Below are positions 17,549-25,845 of a stretch of 64,000 nucleotides of DNA, in pieces. The stretch is from positions 124,001 to 188,000 of the forward strand of contig CAWAHE010000003.1 in NCBI GenBank assembly GCA_963781775.1. Reading direction: 5' to 3'. The stretch is from CAVSRC01 sp963781775. Lineage in GTDB: Bacteria; Pseudomonadota; Alphaproteobacteria; Rhizobiales; Kaistiaceae. Position numbers and translations under genes: made by a program. The notes under the pieces are model-generated. The model was not told the origin of the DNA. It saw nothing but the letters and a program-made list of their open reading frames with translations, and made no database searches. Within the stretch, counting starts at the first letter, position 1. Every line of letters begins with the position of its first letter.

Positions 17549-18387
17549 TGCGCAAGCAGCACCGGGATCATCGCCTCCGCGATGATGTGACTGGTGGCGC
17601 CGCCGAAGATCATCTGCCGCAGCCGGCTTTGCGTGTAGGCGCCTTTGACCAGCAGGTCGCTGCCGAACTTCGCCGCCTCCTCGAGCATGGCCGCGCCGGT
17701 CGAGCGCTTGTCGTGCTGGGCCACGATCGTCTCGCAGTGGACCTCGTGGCGTTCGATGTAGCGCGCCATGTCGGCGGCGGTCGGTCCCGGAACGCCGGTT
17801 CCTTCGATCTGCAGGACCGCGACCTTGCGCGCCCGTTTCAGGATGGGCATGGCGAAGGCGATGGCGCGCGCGGTTTCGGTGCTGCCGTTCCAGGCGATGG
17901 TCACCACCTCGCCCAGCTTCTCCGGCGCCGCTGGCGGCGCCACGAGAATCGGGCGCCCGCTATCGAACAGCGCGGCCTCAAGCGTGCCCATGTGCGGGCT
18001 GGTCGCCGCCGGCCCCGGACGGCCGACCACCGTCAGATCGAAGGCACGCCCGTAGCTGCCCAGGAAGGCGTCGCCGGCGAGCGGCTTGTCGTTCCATCCG
18101 AATGACGGTGACGCGGATGCCGTGCCCGCCGGCGCAATGCCGTTCGCCCGCATCGCATTCTCGAACAACAGGCGCGACTCGGCCGCGGACGTCTTGTCCT
18201 GGACGGTCACCTCGGTCGGGTAGATGACGATCGACCCGATCCCCTCGGTGGCCATCATCGTGTTCAGCTCAGGGCTGAGAGCAAAGCCTTCCACATAGCT
18301 GCCGAACGCCTTGGCGAGCAGGCAGGCCGTTGACAGGCTCAATTCGATCAGGTCGTTGCGCTCAACCGGGATAAGGATCGTCTTCAT
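17545..18387 (-). CDS. universal stress protein, tandem UspA domains
   Basis: A 280-residue protein with two UspA folds: M-K-T-I-L-I-P-V-E at the N-terminus and a second copy from about residue 155. The second domain keeps the nucleotide-binding pattern near its end, with G-A-Y-T-Q-S-R-L-R-Q-M-I-F-G-G-A-T. Such proteins bind ATP or related nucleotides and are induced by stress; no specific target is evident. The start at 18387 fits the family (an ATG four codons upstream is also possible). It diverges from the MFS gene with about 95 bp between starts. Confidence 0.9.
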   Translation of the reverse strand: MKTILIPVERNDLIELSLSTACLLAKAFGSYVEGFALSPELNTMMATEGIGSIVIYPTEVTVQDKTSAAESRLLFENAMRANGIAPAGTASASPSFGWNDKPLAGDAFLGSYGRAFDLTVVGRPGPAATSPHMGTLEAALFDSGRPILVAPPAAPEKLGEVVTIAWNGSTETARAIAFAMPILKRARKVAVLQIEGTGVPGPTAADMARYIERHEVHCETIVAQHDKRSTGAAMLEEAAKFGSDLLVKGAYTQSRLRQMIFGGATSHIIAEAMIPVLLAH

Positions 18388-18483
18388 CGCCAACGCCATT
18401 TGGATGGTGGGCCGAATACGGTGGTAGACTACAACATCAAGCCGCGTCTTGCCTCCCTGTTGCCCGCCGTTTTTTTCCCGCCC

Positions 18484-19986
18484 ATGTCCGACCCCAACAG
18501 CGCTGCCCCGCCGCCACCGGCCCCACCCTCGGGAGGGCGAAGCGGCTTCCTGACGCTGTTCCCGTCGATCATGCTGCCGATGTTCCTGGCAATCGTCGAC
18601 CAGACGATCGTCTCGGCGGCGCTGCCGGCGATCGCCGGCGAACTGGGCGATGCCGCTCAGATATCCTGGGTGGTCATCGGGTACCTGATCGCCGCCACCA
18701 TCGTCTCCCCGGTTTATGGCCGCCTAGGCGACGTCTTCGGCCGCAAACGATTGATGTATGTCGCACTGACTATCATCATCGTGGCGACCGCTCTCTGTGG
18801 CCTCTCGAACAGCGTCATCATGCTGGTCGGCGCGCGCGTGTTGCAAGGTTTCGGCGGCGGCGGGTTGATGACCCTGTCGCAGGCTCTGATCGGCGAAACG
18901 GTGCCGCCGCGCGAGCGGGCGCGCTATCAGGGTTTTCTTGCCAGCGTCGGGGTATTCTCGACCGGCTTCGGGGCGCTCGCGGGCGGCCTGCTCACCCAGC
19001 ATTTCGGCTGGCGTTCGGTCTTCTTCGTCAGCGTGCCGGTCGGGCTTCTGGCCATGGTTCTGATCCGCCGGCTGCCAGTACGCGCGCCCGGCAAGGAGCC
19101 CTTCCGCTTCGATGCGCTGGGCCTGTTTCTCTTCGTGATCTTCATCACGTCGACATTGGTGATGTTTCGAGAGATCCAGGACCTGGATGCCGCCATCATC
19201 CTGCCCGCCGCAGGGCTTCTCGTCGTGAGCGTGGTGGCCATCACCCTGCTGGTTCGTCGCGAGCGTCGGGCGCCCCATGCGCTGTTTCCGGTCACGCTTT
19301 TCAGCAACCCGACGATCTGGCGCAGCGATGCCCTTGCTCTGACACACGGAGCGTCGCTGGTCTCGCTGATCACGTTCCTGCCGATCTATTTGCGCGTCGG
19401 CACCGGCGCCGATGCGGGGCAGATCGGGCTCTCGCTGTTGCCCGTCACGATCGGCGTCCCGCTGGGGTCGATTTTGACCGGGCTGATGGTCGGCCAGACG
19501 GGGCGGACGGCAATCTTTCCGTCCGTTGGCCTGATCGTGGCCTTGGTGCTGATGACCGGTATCGGGTTCTTTCTTCCGCTTCTGAGCGGAACCCAATTGG
19601 CGCTGCTTTTGGGCCTGAACTCGCTGTTCATGGGCACCGTCATGGGGGTGGTGCAGGTCACCGTGCAGGCCGCCGCCGGACCGGGAATGCTGGGTACGGC
19701 GGCCGCTTCGGTTCAGTTCTCGCGAACGATCGGTGCCGCGGTTGGAACCGCTCTCGTGGGCACGGTCCTCTTCGCCACCATGACGGCGACCGACAGCGTG
19801 GCGGCGCACGTCTTCGTCGATATCCTCCAGCAGGGGCCCGAGGTGCTGGCCAGTCTTCCGGCCGATCGCGCGGCCGTCATTCAGGCGGAGATCGCAGGCG
19901 CGTTCCGCGTCGCCTTTCTGACGATCGCGACGATGATCGCGGGGGCAATGGTTCTTGCCTGGTCGTTGCCGCTGCGGCGGATCTGA
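18484..19986 (+). CDS. MFS drug:H+ antiporter, DHA2 (14-TMS) family
   Basis: A 500-residue inner-membrane exporter. After a Pro-rich cytoplasmic start, about fourteen hydrophobic segments follow. Motifs of the DHA2/EmrB group are visible: D-Q-T-I-V-S-A-A-L-P at the end of TM1 (motif D1), W-V-V-I-G-Y-L-I-A (motif), G-R-L-G-D-V-F-G-R-K-R (motif A) and R-V-L-Q-G-F-G-G-G (motif B). No HlyD/EmrA membrane fusion gene is beside it, so it probably acts alone at the inner membrane. ATG 18484 is chosen because upstream codons give an untypical N-terminus. Substrate unknown. Confidence 0.92.
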   Translation: MSDPNSAAPPPPAPPSGGRSGFLTLFPSIMLPMFLAIVDQTIVSAALPAIAGELGDAAQISWVVIGYLIAATIVSPVYGRLGDVFGRKRLMYVALTIIIVATALCGLSNSVIMLVGARVLQGFGGGGLMTLSQALIGETVPPRERARYQGFLASVGVFSTGFGALAGGLLTQHFGWRSVFFVSVPVGLLAMVLIRRLPVRAPGKEPFRFDALGLFLFVIFITSTLVMFREIQDLDAAIILPAAGLLVVSVVAITLLVRRERRAPHALFPVTLFSNPTIWRSDALALTHGASLVSLITFLPIYLRVGTGADAGQIGLSLLPVTIGVPLGSILTGLMVGQTGRTAIFPSVGLIVALVLMTGIGFFLPLLSGTQLALLLGLNSLFMGTVMGVVQVTVQAAAGPGMLGTAAASVQFSRTIGAAVGTALVGTVLFATMTATDSVAAHVFVDILQQGPEVLASLPADRAAVIQAEIAGAFRVAFLTIATMIAGAMVLAWSLPLRRI

Positions 19987-19992
19987 CGCGCC

Positions 19993-20691
19993 TTACCAGC
20001 GCTCGCCGAAGGGCCTCGCCTCGACCTCGAACGACCACGCCGATTTCGGCTGGTGCGCCAGCCACCAGGCGGTCGCGGCGACGTCGTCCGGCTTGACGAA
20101 GAAGTCGTCGGGCTTGTCCGGCATGCTCTGGCGCGTGCGCGGGATATCGACAACGCCATCGATGATGATGATGGCAACGTGAATGCCGGACGGACCGAGA
20201 TGCTTGGCCATCGACTCGGCGAGGCTCCGCTGGGCCGCCTTGGCCGGCGCGAAGGCCGCCGTGCGCGGCGCGCCCCGGCGCGATGCCGTGGCGCCGATGA
20301 CGATGATGGCGCCATGGCCCTTCGCCTTCATCGATGGGATCACCTTCTGCGACGCCGTAAGCAGGCCGGCAGCATTGATCCGCCAGGATGCCTCGAACTG
20401 CTCGGCGGTGATGTCCTCGACGGTGGCGAAGACGCCGGAGCCGGCGTTGTAGACCAGCGTGTCGATGTCGCCGAGGTCGGAAGCGACCGTGGCAAGGGCT
20501 CGCTCCACCGAGCCGGCATCGGCCACGTCACAGGCGTAGGCGCGGGCGTCGCCGAGCTCAGCGGCTATCTTGCCCGACAGATTGGTCGTGCGCGACATCA
20601 GGGCAACGCGGTGATCTTGGGCGAAGCGACGCGCCAGCGCCGCTCCGTTGCCGGGTCCGATACCGACGATCGCACAGACCGGCTTGGGCAT
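19993..20691 (-). CDS. short-chain dehydrogenase/reductase family protein (Tyr replaced by Phe)
   Basis: A 232-residue Rossmann protein of the SDR superfamily. The N-terminal cofactor motif is G-I-G-P-G-N-G-A-A-L instead of the classical TGxxxGIG. N-A-G is kept at about residue 87 and the Ser is kept in G-A-T-A-S. The catalytic Y-x-x-x-K reads F-A-P-A-K, so the tyrosine that donates the proton is a phenylalanine while the lysine remains. It may therefore bind a dinucleotide without doing normal SDR redox chemistry. It converges with the MFS gene and lies next to tRNA-Glu. Substrate unknown. Confidence 0.88.
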   Translation of the reverse strand: MPKPVCAIVGIGPGNGAALARRFAQDHRVALMSRTTNLSGKIAAELGDARAYACDVADAGSVERALATVASDLGDIDTLVYNAGSGVFATVEDITAEQFEASWRINAAGLLTASQKVIPSMKAKGHGAIIVIGATASRRGAPRTAAFAPAKAAQRSLAESMAKHLGPSGIHVAIIIIDGVVDIPRTRQSMPDKPDDFFVKPDDVAATAWWLAHQPKSAWSFEVEARPFGERW

Positions 20692-20720
20692 CGCTTCTGG
20701 CCTCCGGCATCGGACTGAAC

Positions 20721-20796
20721 TGGCGCGCCCTACGGGAATCGAACCCGTGTTTCCGCCGTGAAAGGGCGGCGTCCTGGACCGCTAGACGAAGGGCGC
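20721..20796 (-). tRNA. tRNA-Glu (anticodon TTC)
   Basis: Reading the minus strand, a 7-bp acceptor stem (GCGCCCT with AGGGCGC), D-arm, anticodon arm with loop CTTTCAC (anticodon TTC) and a T-arm with GGTTCGATTCC are all present. The discriminator G and the CCA end are encoded (CCA at 20721-20723). Confidence 0.95.
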
Positions 20797-20867
20797 GGGC
20801 CGGGGGTTATTACGGCCTTTGGCCGGCCCTCACAAGAGCCGGCAAAGCCGTTTGGAGAGGCGTTTTT

Positions 20868-21287
20868 TCACCAGCTTCCGGTGTTCGGCATCGACGCCCA
20901 GGGCTCTTTCGACGGCAGTGGGCTGCCCTTCTGGAGAATCTCCAGCGAGATGTTGTCGGGCGAGCGGATGAACGCCATGTTGCCGTCGCGCGGCGGCCGG
21001 TTGATGGTGACGCCGGCCTTCATCATCTTCTCGCAGAACGCATAGATGTCATCGACCTGATAGGCGAGGTGACCGAAGTTGCGCCCGCCGGTGTAGACCT
21101 CCGGGTCCCAGTTGTAGGTGAGCTCGATCGGCGCGTCCTCCTGGCCCTCGGGCGCGAGGAAGATAAGCGTGTAGCGTCCCTTTTCGTTCTCGCTGCGCCG
21201 GACTTCCTTTAACCCGACGAGATCGCGATAGAAGTGCAGCGATTTCTCGAGATCGGTAACGCGAACCATCGTGTGCAGGTATTTCAT
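20868..21287 (-). CDS. gloA: lactoylglutathione lyase-like VOC protein (glyoxalase I)
   Basis: A 139-residue vicinal-oxygen-chelate protein matching glyoxalase I, which isomerises the hemithioacetal of methylglyoxal and glutathione to S-lactoylglutathione. The four expected metal ligands are visible: His in K-Y-L-H-T-M-V-R-V, Glu in P-I-E-L-T-Y-N, His in N-F-G-H-L-A-Y and Glu in S-L-E-I-L-Q. The short length fits the Ni/Co-type bacterial enzyme. I start at ATG 21287, since the upstream part of the open frame has no similarity to the family. It stands alone between tRNA-Glu and the cold-shock gene. Confidence 0.92.
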   Translation of the reverse strand: MKYLHTMVRVTDLEKSLHFYRDLVGLKEVRRSENEKGRYTLIFLAPEGQEDAPIELTYNWDPEVYTGGRNFGHLAYQVDDIYAFCEKMMKAGVTINRPPRDGNMAFIRSPDNISLEILQKGSPLPSKEPWASMPNTGSW

Positions 21288-21522
21288 GGACTTGTTCCGC
21301 TCAGTCAGTGTTTGTGTGGATGGGGTGAGCCTAACGGCATCGCCACGAAACGCAATGAGTGCAATGGCATGGCGGTGAGGTGTGACACGAGTCACACACG
21401 CAGCATATCGATGACAGGCATGTGCCATTTGGGACTAGCAACACCCTTAACGGTTGCCTATGCTCGAATCAGGATTCGGCGTGGCCTGCCGAAAATGCGG
21501 TGCGTTGACAAGGGCGGGGTCA

Positions 21523-22098
21523 ATGGGGGTGAACTCACCCGAGTTAGAAGTCGGCGGAGCTATCAACGAGGAGGCGCCGGTCGATCTGTTCGAGATCACC
21601 GGAGTCATCAAATGGTTCGATGCCTCGAAGGGGTACGGCTTTGTCGTTCCCGATGACGGCGGGCCGGATGTTCTGCTTCATGTGACCTGTTTGCGGCGTG
21701 GCGGTTTCGTAACCGCCTACGAGGGCGCGCGGGTCGTTTGCGAGGTGCTCGAGCGGTCGAAAGGTCGTCAGGCATTTCGCGTTGTCAGCATGGACGAGTC
21801 GAGCGCGATACGTCCGCCGCAAGTCGTGCCGGCGCGCACGCATAACACAGTTGTCGCCACCAGCGGACTCGAGCGCGTCACGGTCAAGTGGTTCAATCGC
21901 GTGCGCGGTTACGGCTTCCTGACGCGCGGCGAAGGCACCGAGGACATCTTCGTGCACATGGAGACACTGCGCCGCTTCGGACTGACCGAGCTGCGTCCCG
22001 GCCAGGTGGTGCTGGTGCGCTACGGCGACGGGGCGAAGGGCCTGATGGCGGCGGAAATCCTGCCCGAAGGCGGCGGTGGACCGCTCCAGTCGCAGTAA
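21523..22098 (+). CDS. double cold-shock-domain protein
   Basis: A 191-residue protein with two cold-shock domains. Domain 1 begins G-V-I-K-W-F-D-A-S-K-G-Y-G-F-V; domain 2 begins V-T-V-K-W-F-N-R-V-R-G-Y-G-F-L and keeps D-I-F-V-H-M-E. The RNP1-like K-G-Y-G-F-V and RNP2-like V-L-L-H-V / I-F-V-H-M motifs suggest single-strand nucleic acid binding by both. A ~35-residue linker rich in Pro and Arg joins them. Tandem CSD proteins of this size are known in alphaproteobacteria. ATG 21523 is used; the earlier in-frame ATG at 21454 gives a Cys-containing tail with no family support. Confidence 0.9.
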   Translation: MGVNSPELEVGGAINEEAPVDLFEITGVIKWFDASKGYGFVVPDDGGPDVLLHVTCLRRGGFVTAYEGARVVCEVLERSKGRQAFRVVSMDESSAIRPPQVVPARTHNTVVATSGLERVTVKWFNRVRGYGFLTRGEGTEDIFVHMETLRRFGLTELRPGQVVLVRYGDGAKGLMAAEILPEGGGGPLQSQ

Positions 22099-22146
22099 GC
22101 CGGCTATCCCCAGAAGCCTTTGATCTGACTACGTTGTGGCCGGCGC

Positions 22147-22812
22147 CTAACGCCGGTCGCTGGCCGCTCGCGCTGCCACCGACGCCACGCCCGACAGGAT
22201 CAGGAAGGCCGCGAAACCGAGCGTTATGGCGCGTGTGCCGATGCTCGGGATGAGCACGAATGTCGTCACGATGATACCGACGATGTTGCCAAGCGAGGAG
22301 ATGGCGAACAGCCCGCCGGACACCTTGCCGGCATCGTGCGGGTCGCGAAGGATGAGCCTCACCGACAGCGGCGAATACATGCCCAGCACGAGGAGCGGCG
22401 GAAAGCACACGACGAAGCCGCTGGCGAACAGGGCCGCGATCTCCCCCGGAATGGCGTCGATGAGCGTGTCGAGACCGCCGCCGGTCATGGCGAACACGAA
22501 GAGAAGGTACGCGGCCGCGATCAACTTGATCGATGCCGCCACACCGAACGTGGGATGTCGGTCGGCAAGGAGACCGCCGAGGAAATAACCTGCCATCAGA
22601 CCGGCGACGACGATCGAGATGATCGTCGCCCAGGTATAGATGCCGCTGCCGAACAGCGGCGTCAGGATGCGGCTGGCCACCATCTCGAAGCCAAGGGTGA
22701 TGAAGCCGAGCGTCGCCACGTCGATGACCACCAGAACTGCTGCTCCCGGGGCGACCGCCAGGCGACGCCAGAGCGGTCCGCGATGCGCGGTGGGCACCTG
22801 GTCGTCCCTCAT
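22147..22812 (-). CDS. membrane protein matching the MFS half of fused MFS/spermidine synthases
   Basis: A 221-residue integral membrane protein with about six hydrophobic segments. The sequence G-F-E-M-V-A-S-R-I-L-T-P-L-F-G, then Y-T-W-A-T-I-I-S and G-Y-F-L-G-G-L-L-A-D, is what begins the membrane half of fused membrane/spermidine-synthase proteins. Here it is a separate gene that starts inside the stop codon of the synthase gene (ATGA overlap at 22809-22812), so the two are translationally coupled. It may anchor the synthase or transport its product. Function is inferred from this pairing only. Confidence 0.8.
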   Translation of the reverse strand: MRDDQVPTAHRGPLWRRLAVAPGAAVLVVIDVATLGFITLGFEMVASRILTPLFGSGIYTWATIISIVVAGLMAGYFLGGLLADRHPTFGVAASIKLIAAAYLLFVFAMTGGGLDTLIDAIPGEIAALFASGFVVCFPPLLVLGMYSPLSVRLILRDPHDAGKVSGGLFAISSLGNIVGIIVTTFVLIPSIGTRAITLGFAAFLILSGVASVAARAASDRR

Positions 22813-23843
22813 GTCTGCTTCTCGTTGTGGCGATCGATCGCCTTCAGATACTCGACCGGGGCGAAATCGTCGGTGAGCGGCTTGGTCTTCTGGTTCCAGT
22901 CTGGCGTGAAGCGGCGGCCGAGGATCTCGGTCAGGTCGTAGCGCAGCCCGTATTGCCTGGTGCGCTCGGCGGCGAGGCGCTGGATGGTCGCCTCGTCCTT
23001 CTCCGGGCCGTTATAGGCGAGGATGACGATGTTGCCGTTGCCGCGCAGGAATACGACGTGCTCGAACGCGGCCTTGATGGTCGCGACGGCGCTGTCGAAC
23101 AGCATCGTCGACGGCTCGACGTTCTGCACGGCGACGCCGCCGGGCTTCAGGTGTTCGGCGACCAGCTTGTAGAACTCGGTGGTCAGCAGGTGGAAGGGTA
23201 CGAAGGGGCCGCGGTAGGCGTCGATCAGGATGATGTCGAACGTCTTGCCGCTCTTGGACAGCCAAACCCGCCCGTCCTGAATCTGGATGTCGAAGTTCTT
23301 CTCGGGCCGGACCTTGAAATAGGTATCGGCGATACGCGCCACTTGCGGGTCGAGTTCCGCGGCCGTGAAGTCGAGGCCGGGAACGGACTTGTGGTGATAC
23401 CAGGCGGTGCGTCCGCCGCCGAGCCCGATGATGGCGGCGCTGTCGAGGGTGTCGGCGTAGGCGAGGCCGGCGGTCATCGACTGGGTGTAGTTGACCGGCA
23501 GGTCGAGCTCGTCGTTCGGATCGACGATCAACTCGACGTAGTTCAGCCGCTTGGCGCCGAAAGTCAGGTACATGAGGCCGTTCGGCTGCTGATAGACGGC
23601 GATGTCGTTGTAGAGCGAATCGACTCTGGTCACGAGGCGGGGGCCGCCGTTTGCCGGGGCAGCGCTGTCGGCGCCGGGAGGCTGGGGCCACAGGAGGACG
23701 GTGCCCACGACGGTGGCCACGACCACAGCGGCCAGGCCCAGCCACAGCAGGACGGGCTGGCTGCGCCGCGTTTCGGCGGGCGCCGGGGCAGGGATGGTTT
23801 GGCGCTTCTGGGTGGTCCGGCGCGGTCGGGCGCTCTTGCTCAT
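22809..23843 (-). CDS. membrane-anchored spermidine synthase-like protein
   Basis: A 344-residue protein. After a basic start, one hydrophobic segment (residues ~32-52) would anchor it in the inner membrane. From about residue 70 it is a polyamine-synthase fold: G-L-G-G-G-R-T-A-W is the nucleotide (decarboxylated SAM) loop, A-E-L-D-P the ribose-binding acid, and L-I-D-A-Y-R-G carries the catalytic Asp region. Spermidine synthase activity is not certain, because many such membrane-linked homologues have no known product. ATG 23843 is selected as the first Met before the conserved part. It is the first gene of a two-gene unit. Confidence 0.82.
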   Translation of the reverse strand: MSKSARPRRTTQKRQTIPAPAPAETRRSQPVLLWLGLAAVVVATVVGTVLLWPQPPGADSAAPANGGPRLVTRVDSLYNDIAVYQQPNGLMYLTFGAKRLNYVELIVDPNDELDLPVNYTQSMTAGLAYADTLDSAAIIGLGGGRTAWYHHKSVPGLDFTAAELDPQVARIADTYFKVRPEKNFDIQIQDGRVWLSKSGKTFDIILIDAYRGPFVPFHLLTTEFYKLVAEHLKPGGVAVQNVEPSTMLFDSAVATIKAAFEHVVFLRGNGNIVILAYNGPEKDEATIQRLAAERTRQYGLRYDLTEILGRRFTPDWNQKTKPLTDDFAPVEYLKAIDRHNEKQT

Positions 23844-23966
23844 GAAACTCCTGCGCTCTGGCGCGTCCGGTCGCCCGCGTGCGCCGGGAGTATAGCGGCC
23901 GGGCGTGCGGCGACAACGGGCCGCCGACGTGGCAATGGCGTGTGGCAAGGTCAAGGCATCGACCGA

Positions 23967-24971
23967 TCAGGCGTCCGTGCCATCCGGCGTTGCAAAGGCA
24001 ATGTCGATGACGCCCCCCGGCCGAAATTGGCCTTCGAGGTGACCAAACAGGGTTTCAGCGTTGGCATCGTCGGCGTCCCGGTCGAGGATTTCGTCACAGG
24101 TCACGGCGATATCCTCGACGATGCGCTCGGTGCGGTAATAGGCGAGGGCGACGGGATCGATTTCGACGGGACCGTACCCGGCGTAGAACGAGGCCCGGTC
24201 TGCCTCCGTGCTCCATGCACCTGCGATGCCGCCGCCGACGAACATCAGGTCGCGCTCGCGCGGCGCCAGGATCGGCGTGTCCCAGTCGATGATGTGGATG
24301 CCGTCGATGCCGACCAGCACGTTTCCGCCGTGGAGATCGGCGTGGCACAGCACATTCGGCAGGTTCCGTGGCGGCAGGCGTTCAACGAGGTCAGCCGAGC
24401 GGACGACCAGTCTTTGGATGGTCTCTCGATGGGCATTGAGCAGCTCGCGAAGCTTCTTGCCGACCGGCGTCGGCGGGGTTGCGGTTTCACCCAGGCGGCG
24501 GCCGAGGCCGGTTCGCCAGCGGTCGCTCCATGTCTCCGTTGGCAATGCGCGCATAAGGTTGTCCGGCAGAACCGCCTCGTGGATGCGGCGCGCGGCCGAT
24601 CCGAGCTGCGCAAGCTGACGGCTGTCCAGCGGACGGTCGAACCCGTTGGCGCCGTCGATGAACGGGTAGAGGGCGAGGGAGAAATCGGCGAGCGGCGCGA
24701 CCGGCGTGTTGGTCCGTGTCGCCACTGGCGCGACGACCTCGGCAATGCCGGATCGAGCCAGGGCATAAGGGACCTCGATCGTTGGCCCGACCACAGTGCC
24801 TCGCCGCATCTTCAGGAACCAGCGCTGATCGGCCAGCGTGGTTACCGCGAACGCTGCGCTGTTCACGTCGGCGCCCAGGGGCAGGAAGGCGATTTCGACG
24901 CTTTCGACACCCCAGGCATCGCGGAGCACCCCGGCAATTGCGTCGTCGGAAAAGGGTGGGCGTTCCAGCAT
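23967..24971 (-). CDS. aminoglycoside/choline-kinase-like phosphotransferase
   Basis: A 334-residue protein of the APH phosphotransferase (protein-kinase-like) family. The catalytic loop is L-C-H-A-D-L-H-G-G-N-V-L and the metal-binding motif is I-I-D-W-D-T-P-I-L-A-P; the N-lobe carries W-F-L-K-M-R-R-G with the ATP-contacting lysine. The family includes antibiotic kinases, but also many housekeeping small-molecule kinases; nothing here points to resistance. I start at ATG 24971. The open frame continues upstream through the antisense of tRNA-Pro, which is not protein-coding. An ATG at 24983 is also possible. Confidence 0.85.
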   Translation of the reverse strand: MLERPPFSDDAIAGVLRDAWGVESVEIAFLPLGADVNSAAFAVTTLADQRWFLKMRRGTVVGPTIEVPYALARSGIAEVVAPVATRTNTPVAPLADFSLALYPFIDGANGFDRPLDSRQLAQLGSAARRIHEAVLPDNLMRALPTETWSDRWRTGLGRRLGETATPPTPVGKKLRELLNAHRETIQRLVVRSADLVERLPPRNLPNVLCHADLHGGNVLVGIDGIHIIDWDTPILAPRERDLMFVGGGIAGAWSTEADRASFYAGYGPVEIDPVALAYYRTERIVEDIAVTCDEILDRDADDANAETLFGHLEGQFRPGGVIDIAFATPDGTDA

Positions 24972-25082
24972 GGCCGGGCACATTGGTGGCGCCGTCCGAC
25001 CGTGGCAAGGGTTGCCACCCCGCCCGGCCAGCTTGAAGGGGAACCGCCAACCGTGTAACTCGGGGCGCAATCTGTAACGTGT

Positions 25083-25159
<77 letters not shown>

Positions 25160-25221
25160 TCATCGCCATCGGATTCTGGCCGGCAGACGGCCGGCAGCCC
25201 GGGAAATTGAGAGGAACTGGA

Positions 25222-25527
25222 ATGCTCGCGCGGATCTACAAGCCGGCCCGGACAGCCATGCAATCGGGCAACGCCGCGACGACGAAATGGCTTCTGGAGT
25301 ACCAGCCTGAGATTGCGCCGGCCGCAGATCCGCTGATGGGCTACACCTCGCAGGCCGACATGCGCCGCCAGATCAGACTGGAATTCGAGACACGCGATGA
25401 GGCGATCGCCTACGCCGAGCGCAACGGCATTCCGTACTCGGCGGCGCCAGACCACGAACCGGCGCCGAAGAAGATTTCCTACGCCGACAACTTCCGTTTT
25501 GGCCGCCCGCAGCCCTGGACCCACTGA
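25222..25527 (+). CDS. complex I accessory subunit, NDUFS4-like (ETC complex I subunit)
   Basis: A 101-residue protein matching the NDUFS4/18-kDa (ETC_C1_NDUFA4) family, an accessory subunit of respiratory NADH dehydrogenase conserved between alphaproteobacteria and mitochondria. Family landmarks: A-R-I-Y-K-P-A-R-T-A-M-Q-S-G at the start, W-L-L-E-Y in the first third, G-Y-T-S-Q-A-D-M and the C-terminal K-K-I-S-Y-A-D-N-F-R-F-G-R. A GAGGAACT site precedes the ATG by a few bases. It lies between tRNA-Pro and tRNA-Arg, away from the main nuo operon. Confidence 0.94.
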   Translation: MLARIYKPARTAMQSGNAATTKWLLEYQPEIAPAADPLMGYTSQADMRRQIRLEFETRDEAIAYAERNGIPYSAAPDHEPAPKKISYADNFRFGRPQPWTH

Positions 25528-25556
25528 CGGGTTCGACTTCGGCGGCCACCCCGGTC

Positions 25557-25633
25557 GGCCCCGTAGCTCAGCAGGATAGAGCAGCAGCCTTCTAAGCTGT
25601 TGGTCGGAGGTTCGAGTCCTCCCGGGGTCGCCA
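25557..25633 (+). tRNA. tRNA-Arg (anticodon TCT)
   Basis: Acceptor GGCCCCG pairs with CGGGGTC (one G-T pair); the anticodon loop is CTTCTAA (anticodon TCT); the T-arm has GGTTCGAGTCC; discriminator G and an encoded CCA end the 77-nt gene. Confidence 0.95.
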
Positions 25634-25666
25634 GGAATTCGCTGTTGTAGTGGCAGCTTGGTCAGG

Positions 25667-25828
25667 ATGAAGCCCATGCTGGCGCGATCGGTGACTTCAT
25701 TCATTCTGTCCGGAGGCCGAGAGCGGCCCTTGCCGAGCCTCGCGGGCCTCACGGATGACGCGGGTGCGCTCGTCGTTCTGCTGACCGCGCTGCTGGTTGT
25801 ACTCGCCGCCGCCGTGCTGGCGGCGTGA
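25667..25828 (+). CDS. possible 53-residue single-pass membrane peptide
   Basis: A short open frame in the gap between tRNA-Arg and the CDF gene. The first 30 residues are mixed and basic; the last ~20 (A-L-V-V-L-L-T-A-L-L-V-V-L) form a convincing transmembrane helix. An SD-like CAGG lies directly before the ATG, too close to be ideal, and the product resembles no family I know. It may be a real small membrane protein or chance in high-GC DNA. Confidence 0.3.
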   Translation: MKPMLARSVTSFILSGGRERPLPSLAGLTDDAGALVVLLTALLVVLAAAVLAA

Positions 25829-25845
25829 AAGGGGAAAGCGACCCG

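Noticed and set aside
23967..24971. Antibiotic resistance kinase
   Set aside because: APH-fold motifs alone do not show drug specificity, and there is no mobile or resistance context.
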